Assembly: GCF_022539665.2 (NCBI RefSeq)
Contig: NC_081332.1
Coordinates: 372,001 to 436,000, forward strand
DNA from: Daphnia carinata
Lineage: Eukaryota > Arthropoda > Branchiopoda > Diplostraca > Daphniidae
Length of the DNA: 64,000 bases
Reading direction: 5' to 3'
In this document: piece by piece, positions 40,775 through 51,642 of the stretch
Layout of the letters: each line of letters begins with the position of its first letter
How positions within the stretch are numbered: the stretch's first letter is position 1
The notes under the pieces: generated by a model
The model's database searches: none
What the model was told of the DNA's origin: nothing
Seen by the model: the letters and a program-made list of their open reading frames with translations, nothing else
Position numbers and translations under genes: made by a program

Positions 40775-43141
40775 TTAGAATCTCGAGACTTCGTTGCGTT
40801 GCCGTAAGTTGTATCGTGGATTCGTCATTCTAGTGTGTGCAGGATTAATTGGTATAGGACCGGGGAGATTTGGTGCGATGATTTTACAATTTTCCGTTTC
40901 TGCAACATGATGATGCGGATGCCAACACGCTCTACGGACAGGTATTCTTTTGTTGTTGATGAAGTTGTTTCTTGGTCTGCCTGGTCCTCGTCGCACTGTT
41001 TCACTTCCTGGTTGTTGTGGAACACTAGATAATTTTTCTGTTTCTTGGTTTGCCGGGACGTAGAGCTTTAGGCGGTTGACGTGTACCACTGATTTTAGTT
41101 TTTCATTGCTCGCGTGTTGAATCTCATAAGTGAGATTTGAGAAATTTCTGATGATTTTGAATGGTCCATTCCACCTGTTGATGAATTTTCCGGCAGTTGG
41201 TGGAGCTTTCAGTAGCACAAAATCACCAATGTTATATTTGATCGCTTGTGTTCCTTTGTCGTAGTATCTTTTTTGTTTTGTCTGTGCCCGAAATAGGTGT
41301 TCCTTCGCTAGTTGCTGAGCCTTCTTCCATTGGTGTGAGTACATTACACTGGTATCCTCGTATGTTTCGTATCGCCTGTCTATTTTGATGTCGTTTGGGA
41401 GCACTGGTTGTCTCCCGAAGAATAGAAAGAATGGGTTTTGTTGCAGTGTTGATTGCTTCGCTGTGTTGTAAGCAAATGTGACAAATGGTAGATATTTGTC
41501 CCAATTTTCTGGTTCATCCGTTACGTAGCAAGCCAACATGTCACATAGGGTTCTGTTAAATCGTTCTACTAATCCGTCTGTCTGGGGATGGTATGCTGTT
41601 GTTCTGATTTGTTTGATTTTAAATAATTTGCAAATATCTTGGATTAAGCTCGACAGGAAATTAGTTCCTTGATCTGTTAGTACTACTTCGGGGGATCCAT
41701 ATTTTGTATAAATATCATTAACCAGTATTGTAGCAATTGTTTGGGCAGTTTGATCTCTCATTGGAACCGTGAAGACGAAACGACTGGCATAATCTGATAG
41801 GACTAAAATATACTTATGTCCCTTTGCGCTTTCTTGAACGGGACCCACAATATCCATCGCAAGTCTTTCCCACACCCTTTCGGCTGGGGGCATAGGTTGC
41901 AATGGTGCTTTACTTCCTCCCACAGCCTTGCGTTTTGCGCATTTAAGGCAATTTTTGATGTGTTCTGTTACGTTTTGTCGCATGTATGGGAAGAAGTATT
42001 GTTCTCTAAGTCTGGATATTGTTTTTTCGATTCCTAAATGCCCTGCCATCATGTGATCATGATTTGCTCGTAAAATTCCGTCGATTAACGGTACAGGGAC
42101 TACTAATTTTCCTTGTCTATCTGTTAATAGACCCTTTTCATTGATTATAAAGTTGCTTGAGAATCTTTTATTTCTATTTTTCTGGCTATCTTCTTGTATT
42201 TCCATCATTAGTTTTTGACAATATTTATCTGCTTGCTGTAATTCTATCCATCTGTCTTCTTTCTCAGACCTTTTACTTTCACTTCCAATTTCTCTTTCGA
42301 AACCTACGCTCTTCCTTTGACTTTCCTTCTCAAAACTTTCGTTTTCTTTTTGAATACTTTCGTTTTCTTTCTCCAGCTGTTCTTGTTTCTTTAATCTTTC
42401 AATCCTTAGTTTTTCTTTTAGATTTTCACCTTCTTTTCGAATATTTTCTAGCTCTCTTATGACAGTTCCTCTTTCCATTGCCCTTGTTTCTACTCGTGCT
42501 ATTGGCACTATGGGAATACGGCTTAGGGTGTCTGCATTTTGGTGCGACTTCCCAGGCCGGTACCCAATGACGATGTCGAATTCTTGTATTTTTAGTGCCC
42601 ATCTAGCTAATCTTCCTGCGGGTTCTGTCTTGCTCATTAACCATTCTAAAGGTCTATGGTCTGTAAATACGGTGAATCTGCGTCCGTATAGATACGTTCT
42701 AAATACGTCAATTGCGTGGAGGATAATGGCGTAAGCCTCTTTCTCTGTGGTTGACCACTTGGCTTCGCGGTCGTTCAGATGTTTAGAGCTATACGCTATG
42801 ACGACTTCCGCGCCGTCTGATTCACGGGGTTCCTGTACGTCGGACTCCGCTGAATCCGCTGATTGAGGTAGAGTTTGCATCTGAGCCAAGACTGCTCCTA
42901 TACCGTATCCTGAGGCATCTGTGTAGATGATAAATTCGCGCGTGAAATCTGGATACCCTAGGATAGGTCTAGTTATGAGACAGTTCTTGATACAATCAAA
43001 GGCGTCCCTTTGTTCCTCTCCCCATTTCCACTCGGCTGATTTTCTCGTTAGCGCTGTCAGTGGGTGGGCTTTATCAGCAAAAGCCCTGATGAACTTTCTG
43101 TAATAGCTAGCCAAACCTAGAAATGAGCTCAATTCTTTCAC
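40775..43141 (-). CDS. pol: A2 pol: RNase H, coiled-coil linker, integrase
   Basis: 788 codons open; the ATG at 43141 is internal to pol, since the frame starts inside the RT connection (MKELSSFLGLASYYRKF). RNase H: IIYTDASGYGIGAVLAQ, FTDHRPLEWLMS, GKSHQNADTLSR. Residues about 215-300 form a highly charged linker with repeated KENES-like units, unusual between RNase H and integrase. Integrase zinc finger: H-x3-H (HMMAGH) and CLKCAKRK; core: MDIVGP, LTDQGTNF and LVERFNRT. The C-terminal part has WNGPFKIIRNF and an Arg-rich end (GRPRNNF, YNLRQRNEVSRF). This supplies the integrase text that element A lost, showing the family was autonomous. Confidence 0.9.
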   Translation of the reverse strand: MKELSSFLGLASYYRKFIRAFADKAHPLTALTRKSAEWKWGEEQRDAFDCIKNCLITRPILGYPDFTREFIIYTDASGYGIGAVLAQMQTLPQSADSAESDVQEPRESDGAEVVIAYSSKHLNDREAKWSTTEKEAYAIILHAIDVFRTYLYGRRFTVFTDHRPLEWLMSKTEPAGRLARWALKIQEFDIVIGYRPGKSHQNADTLSRIPIVPIARVETRAMERGTVIRELENIRKEGENLKEKLRIERLKKQEQLEKENESIQKENESFEKESQRKSVGFEREIGSESKRSEKEDRWIELQQADKYCQKLMMEIQEDSQKNRNKRFSSNFIINEKGLLTDRQGKLVVPVPLIDGILRANHDHMMAGHLGIEKTISRLREQYFFPYMRQNVTEHIKNCLKCAKRKAVGGSKAPLQPMPPAERVWERLAMDIVGPVQESAKGHKYILVLSDYASRFVFTVPMRDQTAQTIATILVNDIYTKYGSPEVVLTDQGTNFLSSLIQDICKLFKIKQIRTTAYHPQTDGLVERFNRTLCDMLACYVTDEPENWDKYLPFVTFAYNTAKQSTLQQNPFFLFFGRQPVLPNDIKIDRRYETYEDTSVMYSHQWKKAQQLAKEHLFRAQTKQKRYYDKGTQAIKYNIGDFVLLKAPPTAGKFINRWNGPFKIIRNFSNLTYEIQHASNEKLKSVVHVNRLKLYVPANQETEKLSSVPQQPGSETVRRGPGRPRNNFINNKRIPVRRACWHPHHHVAETENCKIIAPNLPGPIPINPAHTRMTNPRYNLRQRNEVSRF

Positions 43142-43173
43142 GTTTTTGGGAGCTGGGTATTTGATGATGGCTT

Positions 43174-43925
43174 CTAACTTTTAGTGTCTTTAAGAAGTTT
43201 AAACACTGCTTCTAGATGTATCACATGTTCAGCAATATTATTACTGAACACTATGATGTCATCCAGGTAAACCAATGCGAACCTGAACAATACTGATTTC
43301 AATATGTTGTTCATTGCTCGTTGAAAAGTGCTTGGTGCATTTGTTAGTCCAAATGGCATTCTATTAAATTCGTATTGTCCAAGTTCACAAATGAAGGCGG
43401 TTTTGTGTTTGTCGTTTTCTTCTATCTCGATCTGCCAGTAGCCACTCAGTAAGTCCAATGTTGAGAAGTAAACCGATCCGCTCAATGCATCAATGGTGTC
43501 GTCGATTCTTGGTAATGGGTATTTGTCTTTTACTGTTATTTTGTTAAGTGCCCTATAGTGTCGATGGAAAGATTGTGAAAGGGTTGAGAAGTAAAGGACG
43601 ACATAGTTGCGAAATATGGAAGATAATTTCTGACATATAGTCAATACACATACGCATTTCTCCATCTTTTTTGGGGACCATTACAATTGCTGCTGCAAAT
43701 GGGCTGTGACTTTCTCTAATGATATTGTTACTCATCATTACATCTATTTTTGTCTTGACGATTAGTTTTAATGCTTCTGGTGTTCTGCGCAATCGTTGCG
43801 TAATTGGGGCGTTGTATCCTATGTTAATGGAGTGTTTTACATCAGTTGCTAGACCTAAATCTGATTCTCTTTCAGCAAATAGGGTTTCGTGTTTTTTCAA
43901 TAGATTTTCAATTTTAATTTGTATC
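43174..43925 (-). pseudogene. pol: A2 pol: broken reverse transcriptase
   Basis: RT text identical in order to element A (YLDDIIVFSNN near 43250-43270; KKDGEMRMCIDY before the insertion). It is interrupted by a 77-bp insertion at 43559-43635 and ends out of frame at 43174, because about 117 bases present in A between LLKDAGLKL and KKLEAII are missing. Its 5' side enters the assembly gap. Confidence 0.88.
43559..43635 (+). mobile_element. 77-bp insertion with 5-bp target duplication
   Basis: Absent from the same place in element A. Flanked by TATAG on both sides (43554-43558 and 43636-43640). Ends are TGTC and GACA, that is TG...CA with a 4-base inverted repeat. These are the marks of an LTR integration (as a solo LTR) or of a very small DNA transposon; 77 bp is short for either. 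Confidence 0.7.
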
Positions 43926-44025
43926 NNNNNNNNNNNNNNNNNNNNNNNNNNNNNNNNNNNNNNNNNNNNNNNNNNNNNNNNNNNNNNNNNNNNNNNNNNN
44001 NNNNNNNNNNNNNNNNNNNNNNNNN
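43926..44025. other. Assembly gap (100 N)
   Basis: One hundred N, a conventional placeholder. A2 on the left and BEL2 on the right both run into it, so their real junction and the missing ends are unknown. Confidence 1.
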
Positions 44026-47000
44026 TCCCAGGCCAATCCCAACTTCCTCAGTTTATCATTTTTCCAAGGCTTCTTCTCTTTTATTGCTTCCTTTACGTCT
44101 TTGGACGCGTCATTTTGCATCTTCCGCCATAAATCTAATTCTGCTTGCTCTACCTCTTCTACTGCGAGAATGTTAAACCGTTTCTTATCGATTCCACACG
44201 ACACTTCTGCCAGCGGTGTCTCGGGACTCGAGAGTCCCCTAAACTTCTTTACTGCTCTTTTCACTGTCGCCCAGATCCTGACAATCGTGCGCAGTGAGCT
44301 ATAATTTTCGTACCATTCTTCCTCCTTCGGTATCGAAATATTGCATTGTGTTATCTCCTTAGGTTTTTCCTCTCTCCTTATTTCTACCGTATAATCCAGC
44401 TCTACTTGGGCTGGATTTTTCGGCCAATCTTTTTTTCTGTTCAGCCACTCTGGGCCTGACCACCAATCTTTCTTGTGGTTCAGCTGACTCACCGAAGCCC
44501 CTCTCGAAGCTATATCTGCCGGGTTCTGCACTCCCGGGCAGTGCCTTATCGACTCTATATCGATTTTTCCCCTGATTTCTGTTACTCGGTTGTGAACGAA
44601 CTGCTTCCACCGGCCTGATTCGCCTTTCATCCACCAGTAGGCTATCGCCGAGTCCGTCCACAACGTTTTCTCAAAGGACCGTCCAAGGGACTTTTCGATG
44701 TAATCTCCCAGCCTGACCGCCAGCAAATTGCTGAGCAGCTCCAATCTGGGAGTCGACACCGACTTTTTTGGATCCGGTGCTATCCGAGTTTTGCTGCATA
44801 ACAGCTTTGTCTCCTCTCCGGTCTCCAGATATGCGGCTACACTGTATGCGTCGTCACTGGCGTCGCAAAACAAGTGTAGCCTCGGTGAATGGATTTCTCC
44901 TGTCCACCGTCCCAGCTTTGTGTTCGTAAGGTCCGACAAACTTTTAATGAATGTCTCCCAGTGTGGCATTATGCTTGCCGACACTGGTTCGTCCCAGCCT
45001 GTCTTGTCTATCCAAACCTTTTGCATGATAATCTTCGCTACCACCGTTACCGGTGATATTAACCCCATCGGGTCGAAGACTTTCAGCGCCAGGCTGAATA
45101 ATTTCCTTTTCGTCGGCCTTTTATTCATTTCCTCGGCCTCTTCCACTATTTTCTCGGGTCTGAATCTAAATGAGTCCGTCCCCGGATCCCAAGTGACCCC
45201 TAGTGCCTTAACGATCTTCTCCGCATTATCTCCCATTGTCTTCTCGTTGCTCTGAAATTGTAATGTTTGCAACCGTTCTCTCAATTCCATGCTATTTGTC
45301 GTCCATTTTCTTAGCTCCATTTTTGCCGAGCCAAACAATCTCTGCGCCTGTGTTATCAGGTCGACTGCTTGGGGGATGCTGTCGGCTCCCCCCAACCAGT
45401 CGTCCACATATAACTGCGAGCCTAATTGCTTCACCAACTCTGGGTAGTCATCCTTATGCTCATCCAAGCATTTAAGAATGACCGCCCTTAGAATAAACGG
45501 GCTACTCGAGAGGCCAAATGGCACCCTCTTCCACCTGTATTCTATCCACTCCGAATTGTCTTCTCTCGGGTCTTTTATCCACAAAACCGTACTATCTGTC
45601 CGTGTTCTTCTTGAATTCCTATCTGTAGGAATGCCTGCGTGATGTCCGCCATCCACGCTATCTTGCTCTGCCTGAACCTGAGCAACACTGCCAACAGCTC
45701 CGGGTTCAGGTTCGGCCCGGTCTCCAATAAATCGTTAAGGCTCGGCTTACTTTGTTGGTGGGCCGAACCATCAAACACCGGCCTGATCTTAGTTGTTGCC
45801 GCCTCCGTCTTTATTACCGGTCTGTGCGGCAAATACGTACATGCTCCCGTGTAATTTCTATCTGCTACTTCTATGTAGCCTTTCTCGAGGTATTGTTGAA
45901 AAACTTCATGGTAGGCTACTTTGTCCTCCCGTTTCATTTTTCTCAACAGCCCTGTCAATCTGATCGAAGCTATATTTTTATTGGTCTCCATCGACCTCCT
46001 GTTATTTTTAAACGGGAACAGAATCTCATATCTGCCCGTTGGATCTTTCCTTATAGTGTCCTGATAGTTCTTCAGGAACCCCGGGTCCTCTAGCTCTTGG
46101 GGCGTAACTCCCATGTGTTCCAAGGCCCAGAATTCCTTGAAGTCTACCATCGCTTTTTTACTGTCGGCCTGTGTAACTATGTTTGCCGACACCTCGCTTT
46201 GATTTCCTGCTATGGGCGCTCCAAAAATAATCCACCCAAGCTTGCTGGCACATGCCACTGAGTCGTCTGGACCCTGTCTCGTCTGGTGTTTAAGAATTTG
46301 CCAATAATAGTCACATCCTATTATCATGTCAAACTCTGTTTTATGGTCCGGTTTGGAATGCCTTTCATCCGCGACCTTCTCCCCCTGTTCCGTCAAGATC
46401 TCCACTAACTTTGACCGAACCTTTGGGGTTGCCTTCGCCACATATTTTATAGCCGTTGCCTTAATTTTTATTTTTCCCTGTCTCTCGGGGACCATCCATA
46501 TGCTATAGGTCTTTAGCACCGATCTTTCCGCTTGGTTTGACCCAAACGTGTTCACCCTCACTTCTCCTTCTTCTTCTTCATCCGCTTTTAATCGTCTGAT
46601 TAGACTCTGTCGGATGAACGTCTTTTCGCTCCCCGAGTCTATCAGACCCAGCACTTTTACTTTCCTGTTATTTCTTCCTTGTAATACCGCCGTGAATGTG
46701 GGCAGTCCGATCGAAGTTGCCTGCGCACAATTCACGTTGGTATCTATGGTTACCGACTTATTCATCGGTCTTTGCGGGGACTGTGATCTGACTGGCCCGT
46801 ATTGTCTTTGTCTGGACAGGCATAGCGCTGGGCTATGATCTATACTCCCGCAGTTCCTGCAAGGGACTCTGGCTACGCAATGTTCCGTCCTGTGTGATCT
46901 GCCGAGGCATTTCAAGCAACGGTTTTCTCGCTCGCAGAGTGTTCGTCTGAACTGCGGGGTATTCACCATACACCTATGGTGTATGTGATTCTGCTGACAA

Positions 47001-48397
47001 AAACAACAGGGTGTCATCCTACCTCCCCTCTCTTGAGGCTCCCTTCTCGGGCTTTGCGGTTGGCTCACCGGATCTTCTTCCATCTCTCTAAGCCGTATCT
47101 CTCGATCCAGCTCCTTTAGAATTGCTTCTAATGTCGGTTGATCCTCGTCGAACCATTTGTCTCTCCACCATCGCGAGGTTAATGCTTTAGGCAAAGCCTT
47201 CAACACGTCCCCCGCGATGTATTCTCCATACCCGCCCATATCCACTTTGAGGTTCGTTAGGGCTGCTCTCGCGTTTGTCAACCCGTCGAAAATTCTTTTT
47301 AACTGACTGGTTGTTGCCGTGTCTCCCAATCTTACGGCCACTAGACTTTTCAGCTCGTTCACATAGTGTGCTTTTAACTTTTCTGAATCCCCGAATCTTT
47401 TTTCCAATTTTTGCATTGCCTCTTGGTATTGGTTTTCATCGAAGTGTATGTGTGATATCAATTCTGCGGCCTTGCCTTTCAGGCTTATCCGCAGATATTG
47501 AAATTTCTCCGCCTCTGTTAATCTTGGATCGGCGTCGTACGCCGTCCACATTGCCTTCCATCCTTTCCACGCTGTGATCTCCCCGTTAAACGTCGGTAGA
47601 GGCAGCGCTGTTCTGAGTACCGGCGATTGGGTTTCGCTCTTTTTGTACTTCTCTCTCAATTTCTTAATTTTTTCCCTTAGCTTGTCTTCCATCTCTCTGT
47701 CTCCAGCTTTATCGGCTGCTGTGGAGACTGCCGCAAGCTTCTCATTAATCGCCACTAATGCCAACCACCGGGCCTCGGCCTTGTCTATAAACTTCTGTCT
47801 GCTCTCCGCATCCGCCTCGGCCCAAGCTATGCTGTCTTTCAGTTCTCTTTTTATCAAAGCCCGATCTTCGAGCAAATCTTCCCGCGTGCCTATCGGAGAT
47901 TCTGCCCTCGACGAAGCCCGTAACGGCTCTTGTCGTCTTATCGGGCTCTCTTCCAGGCTTGGCATGCTATCCTCGATTGTTTTCTCCACAATCGATTTTA
48001 TCTCAGCTCTCACGCCCTCCACTATCTCTGGAATTTGCTCTTTCATTGAGAAGCTTTCTTTCGCTTGTTCAATCAATATCGCCGCAGAGTTCAGCGCTTG
48101 ATTGCTTCTCCCGTCTATCTCTCCTACTAACTCCGTGATTGCGGCCACTTTTGACTTTAAGTCTTCTAGGTCCTCAATCTTTTTTTCCATCGCCTTCATT
48201 TTCATGCTCGTATCTGTCATGAATCTTTCGATTGTTTTTTCCGCGACCTCGACCCTCTTGTGCAACATAGAGTGGTACGAGTCGCCGGACTTGTATACCT
48301 TTTCGAGCTTTTCCTCGATGATCGAGAGTCTCTCATCTAGGCTTTGCTCGTCTGGGTCTGTCACCGTATGTCTCGTCCTCCTGGCCGGGACTGACAT
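44026..48397 (-). pseudogene. BEL2 gag-pol polyprotein, one frameshift, 3' end in the gap
   Basis: Start chosen at ATG 48397 (MSVPARRTRHT); an upstream in-frame ATG at 48475 would add an unlikely Tyr-rich leader. Order: coiled coil; DUF1759-type gag (LPTFNGEITAWKGWKAMW); three Cys/His clusters (CFCQQNHIHHRC, CLKCLGRSHRTEHC, CRNCGSIDHSPALC); protease LIDSGS; A17-type region (MIIGCDYYWQIL); reverse transcriptase with YVDDW at 45396-45410; RNase H (LHLFCDASDDAYSVAAY); the start of the integrase region. The frame breaks inside RT at 45583-45586, where four A (+ strand) seem to stand for five: text before is GQIVRF and after is LWIKDPRED. A homopolymer sequencing error would give the same picture. 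Confidence 0.9.
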
Positions 48398-48520
48398 TTT
48401 GCCTTTATAATATATATTTTTTTTCTGATAGTGGTAGAGATAAACTGATAGTGGTAGAGATATATATTTTTCCAAATATTTTATTTCAACTTTTAATAAT
48501 TTATAACAATGTGAACGATA
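48398..48520 (-). other. BEL2 leader between the small ORF and gag
   Basis: A/T-rich, with a direct repeat CTGATAGTGGTAGAGATA twice (about 48425-48465). No ORF. The fossil copy at 4066-4124 keeps part of it. Confidence 0.6.
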
Positions 48521-49237
48521 TCAATCAAGCACCGGGGATTTTAGAATCTCGTCTTCAGAGGACGACGCGATTCCTGTCCTAGCCAGCCGCTTTGATAACT
48601 GCTTGCTCAATCTTTCTTCGGGTGAAGATTTTTTCCAACTGCGTGGTATCCCTGATGTGGACCTCGCTTTCTTCGCTTGGGGTGGCTCTTTAGAGGGGCC
48701 AGCGGCGAGGTCTCTGATTTCTTGGCTCAACACCGTGGGGGTCGGTGGTGGGGCCGGTATCTGGAACGTAGCGGGCGGCAACTCTTTGACTCCGCGCGCC
48801 CTTTCCAATATCAGCTCCCTTCTCTGTAATTCTTCTTTGTCGCGTCTCAGCTTGCTAGTCTCCAGCAAGAATCTGGCGTGTTCCTCGGCCCGTTCTGCTG
48901 CCCTTTGTGCCGCTGCTATTACCGAGGAGTGCGACTCCTGGACTTTGGTGAGGGCGTCTAGCTGCTCTCTCTCCTGCTCGTTCAAAAACTGGGCTGGAGA
49001 TTCCAAAGTCGGAGTAATCGGCCGTGTGTAAGGGTTTGGCCGACTCTTTTTCTCCACCGGTCTCTTGGCACGCTGTTCAGGGAACGGCTCCGGGATACGA
49101 AGTCTCCTGAACACACCTTTCGGGATGGTCTGTTCTAACTCTTTCCAGAGTTCGTAAGAGCGGGCCTCCGTATCTAAGAGGTGCTGGAATCTTGCGTACA
49201 CCGCCTGCTGGTGCTGCTGATGGATGCTGTCCGACAC
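48521..49237 (-). CDS. BEL2 upstream coiled-coil ORF
   Basis: 238 codons from ATG at 49237 (MSDSIHQQHQQAVYARFQHL), ending 123 bases before the gag ATG on the same strand. Residues about 1-60 form a helical, Pro-punctuated head (YELWKELEQTIPKGVFRRLR); 75-160 a coiled coil rich in Ala, Glu, Arg and Leu; 160-195 Pro/Thr-rich; the end is basic and then acidic (SWKKSSPEERLSKQLSKRLA, EDEILKSPVLD). No known domain recognised. BEL/Pao elements normally have one gag-pol ORF, so this is an extra gene; a frameshifted copy with the same ends exists at 4125-4842. Possible roles are an extra Gag-like or chaperone protein, unproven. Confidence 0.75.
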   Translation of the reverse strand: MSDSIHQQHQQAVYARFQHLLDTEARSYELWKELEQTIPKGVFRRLRIPEPFPEQRAKRPVEKKSRPNPYTRPITPTLESPAQFLNEQEREQLDALTKVQESHSSVIAAAQRAAERAEEHARFLLETSKLRRDKEELQRRELILERARGVKELPPATFQIPAPPPTPTVLSQEIRDLAAGPSKEPPQAKKARSTSGIPRSWKKSSPEERLSKQLSKRLARTGIASSSEDEILKSPVLD

Positions 49238-50466
49238 TGTTATGGAATGTACGGGCAGATTTTTATATTATTTTTCTTTCCTTCTTTCTTTCTTTTTTTT
49301 TTTCTTTGTTTTGTTCGAAGGACCAATTTGAGATTTATCCCTTTGCTGGGCTTCTCAATGCCGGAGTCTGCCGGCTCAGCGTAAAGTAGTGGGCTTGAGG
49401 CCTTGGTTGCCTCAGCGTAATAGCCGCGGTACGTCCAGGCCGGCAGCCGGTGGGGGAGCCGGGCTGCCAATGACTTGACTAACTGGACCTCAATTTAAGC
49501 GACCGTACGGATCTCACCGTCAAATGATCTCAAAAATGATGCCGAGAGACGGCGCGGCCAATATGACGGACACGAATAACAGTAGCTAGATTACTTGTAA
49601 TCCTTGGCGTTGAATGCCCCCGGGTCGAATGGATCTTCAAGTGAAGCGACGGCCAAGCAGGATCCGATCCGGATGGAATTGCTGCGAGCAACTTCGATGT
49701 AGCCGTGGAGGAAAAAAGAGCCGGGCCAAAGAAGAAGACAGACGGGCGACAGCAGCGTATCACGGCCGGGCAGATAATGACGGCCAGTTGCGACGGGCAG
49801 CAACACAAGTGATAACAGAGACAAACTTGATAGTAGTTACCAGTAGAATGAAGAGCCGACTCCGGGGGCTTCGGTGAAACTCGTGTGTATTTACTCAGCC
49901 GAAAACCGGCCTTTATATACCCAGCATTTACAAAACACCGTTGACTAATATAAGCAATTAAACGTACATAAATTTAAACGTTGGAGTAGGTGTCACCGCT
50001 GTTCCGTCACCCGTTTTAGCCGCAGGATCGTCCGCTCCTTCTCCACCTCGAATCCTCCTCCACCGACCCACCGTCGGTTCCTCCTCCGTCAACATCTTTT
50101 TTACTCTGGGCTAAAACCGGCTCCAGTCGCGATGGTTTTTGATGTTGACTTATGAGAGCGGTCGGTAGAGACCGCCTCATATAGCTGCAAAAGACGTCAA
50201 GTAGTTTCGATATTATACTAAGGACGTCCGGCCTTCTAAGCCAAGGATTCGCCGGGCGAATCGTTCTAACTCCCGTTTATATTCAGTCGTTTACCGTCTA
50301 CCGTCATATCCTTTTCAATGGCCGGGAACTTCTTGGTTAGCTCCCGCCTAGAGTTGGACTTACCCCGGCTACCGACACTTCGGTACCGAGTGCCCGGCAT
50401 CTTCGTTTCTATTCATCTGCCTCTTCACCGTCCCCTTGGACAGTGTTGGACGTCGGATTTTCCGAC
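49238..50466 (-). repeat. BEL2 5' LTR and leader
   Basis: The - strand starts TGTCGGAAAATCCGACG (with a TCGGA/TCCGA palindrome) at the tRNA-unit junction. The promoter element TATATAAAG lies at 49911-49919, so transcription should start near 49885. The inner edge of the LTR cannot be fixed, since no second LTR is present; it lies somewhere right of 49320. A T/C-rich run occurs at 49270-49310. The stretch is more G/C-rich than the Gypsy elements. ORFs here are short and unsupported. Confidence 0.7.
49911..49919 (-). promoter_or_regulatory. TATA box of the BEL2 5' LTR
   Basis: TATATAAAG on the - strand, about 550 bases inside the LTR start and upstream of the coiled-coil ORF. Confidence 0.6.
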
Positions 50467-50565
50467 ACAATGATCCGTAGCCAAATTTCAACAGAGTTTT
50501 CCATAACTGTGCATATCACTTATTTGATTTGAAGTATATTCCAATTAAAGAATGAAATTTAACGA

Positions 50566-50638
50566 CGCCCGATGAGGGACTTGAACCCTCGACCTCAGGA
50601 TTAAAAGTCCCGCGCTCTACCGACTGAGCTAACCGGGC
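50566..50638 (-). tRNA. tRNA-Lys-TTT: tRNA-Lys (TTT)
   Basis: First tRNA after BEL2; consensus body. Confidence 0.96.
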
Positions 50639-50737
50639 TTCCACATTGCCTCTGCGATGAAAACCTCAATTGTTTCTCTTTTGCCTCTAACGAAAGAACG
50701 ACTTTTTTTTCATGATTACTATTCTCACCCATTTTAC

Positions 50738-50810
50738 GCCTCGATAGCGCAGTAGGCAGCGCGCGAGTCTCATAATCTCGAGGTCGTGAGTTCGAACCTC
50801 ACTCGGGGCA
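50738..50810 (+). tRNA. tRNA-Met-CAT: tRNA-Met (CAT), elongator type
   Basis: Consensus body; short-spacer subtype follows. Confidence 0.96.
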
Positions 50811-51248
50811 GTTTCTGCATAAGATTTTTATGCATAAGAACCAAATCCAAATCGATCCGCCTGATCACTGGGAGATAATCGTCTTAGGGAAATTGCACTC
50901 AGAGTAACACAAGTTAACCGATTCAGAAGAAAACAGCATAACTTAAACCACATAAATAGGTTGTTACTTAGTGTTCCACACCGTATATCAAAGTAGTATT
51001 CGGGGAGGAAAAGAAGCAGGCGACAAAATAAGGGGGGAGAACAGTTAATGTGTTTTTGCTTTCAAGGTAGAGCCAGTCTCAGGGACACAGGAGAAATGGT
51101 TCAAACGTTGACTTAAAGAAGGGGTAAGTTTCTACGATACACTGCAAAACTTTCAAAGTGGAAATGAAAAAAAAGCGCGTTTGTCACAAGAGTGGCTTCT
51201 ACGAAAAAGGTGGTGTTGAAAAATGTTAGTCGTTGGCTTCACTGTCTC

Positions 51249-51320
51249 AGGTCCTACTGAGATTTGAACTCGGATTGTCAGATTCAGAGTCTGAAGTGAT
51301 AACCATTACACCATGGAACC
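51249..51320 (-). tRNA. tRNA-Gln-CTG: tRNA-Gln (CTG), degenerate
   Basis: Three changes relative to sister copies: a D-stem base (GGTTATCAC for GGTTAGCAC), loop CTCTGAA for CTCTGAC, and a T-stem C-A mismatch. May be decaying. Confidence 0.7.
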
Positions 51321-51432
51321 GTCATATAAGTTTGACCCTGTAAGTTTCACCAAGAAACCAACGGTTTTATTGCGATTATAATTTCGTAAGTATTCGATAA
51401 ATTTCGGTATAAATTGGAGGATTAAACGATCA

Positions 51433-51514
51433 CGACGAAGATGGGATTCGAACCCACGCGTGCAATGCACAATGGATTAGCAGTCCATCACCTTAACCGC
51501 TCGGTCACCTCGTC
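51433..51514 (-). tRNA. tRNA-Ser-GCT: tRNA-Ser (GCT)
   Basis: Consensus copy, 82 nt. Confidence 0.96.
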
Positions 51515-51642
51515 TGCAATCTGGCTCGAATTTCACTTGGGTCACAATGATCCGTAGCCAAATTTCAACAGAGTTTTCTATAACTGTGCATATCACTTAT
51601 TTGATTTGAAGTATATTCCAATTAAAGAATGAAATTTAACGA

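Larger units (their letters stand above)
34938..43925 (-). mobile_element. Element A2: second copy of family A, 3'-truncated and running into the gap
   Basis: Colinear with element A from the middle of the ankyrin gene back to reverse transcriptase, on the same strand. The 3' end (last part of the ankyrin gene, PPT, LTR) is missing: at 34938 the sequence passes directly into tRNA-unit spacer (GTTGACTTA shared at the join). The other end is lost in the N run at 43926. It keeps the RNase H and integrase that element A has lost, but its reverse transcriptase is broken by a deletion of about 117 bases near 43185 and a 77-bp insertion. Confidence 0.92.
44026..50466 (-). mobile_element. BEL2: BEL/Pao retrotransposon with 5' LTR and an extra upstream ORF
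   Basis: On the - strand: 5' LTR, leader, coiled-coil ORF, gag-pol through RNase H, then the gap. The right end lies in a tRNA unit, where TCCGACA meets CACAATGATCCG, 28 bases from where the 5' end of tRNA-Ser would be. Integrase and 3' LTR are hidden by the gap or lost. A 5' fragment of a related element lies at 4066-4890. Confidence 0.9.

Noticed and set aside
49530-49877. ORFs of 77-92 codons in the BEL2 5' region
   Set aside because: Several overlapping frames in G/C-rich LTR sequence, none conserved in the fossil copy.
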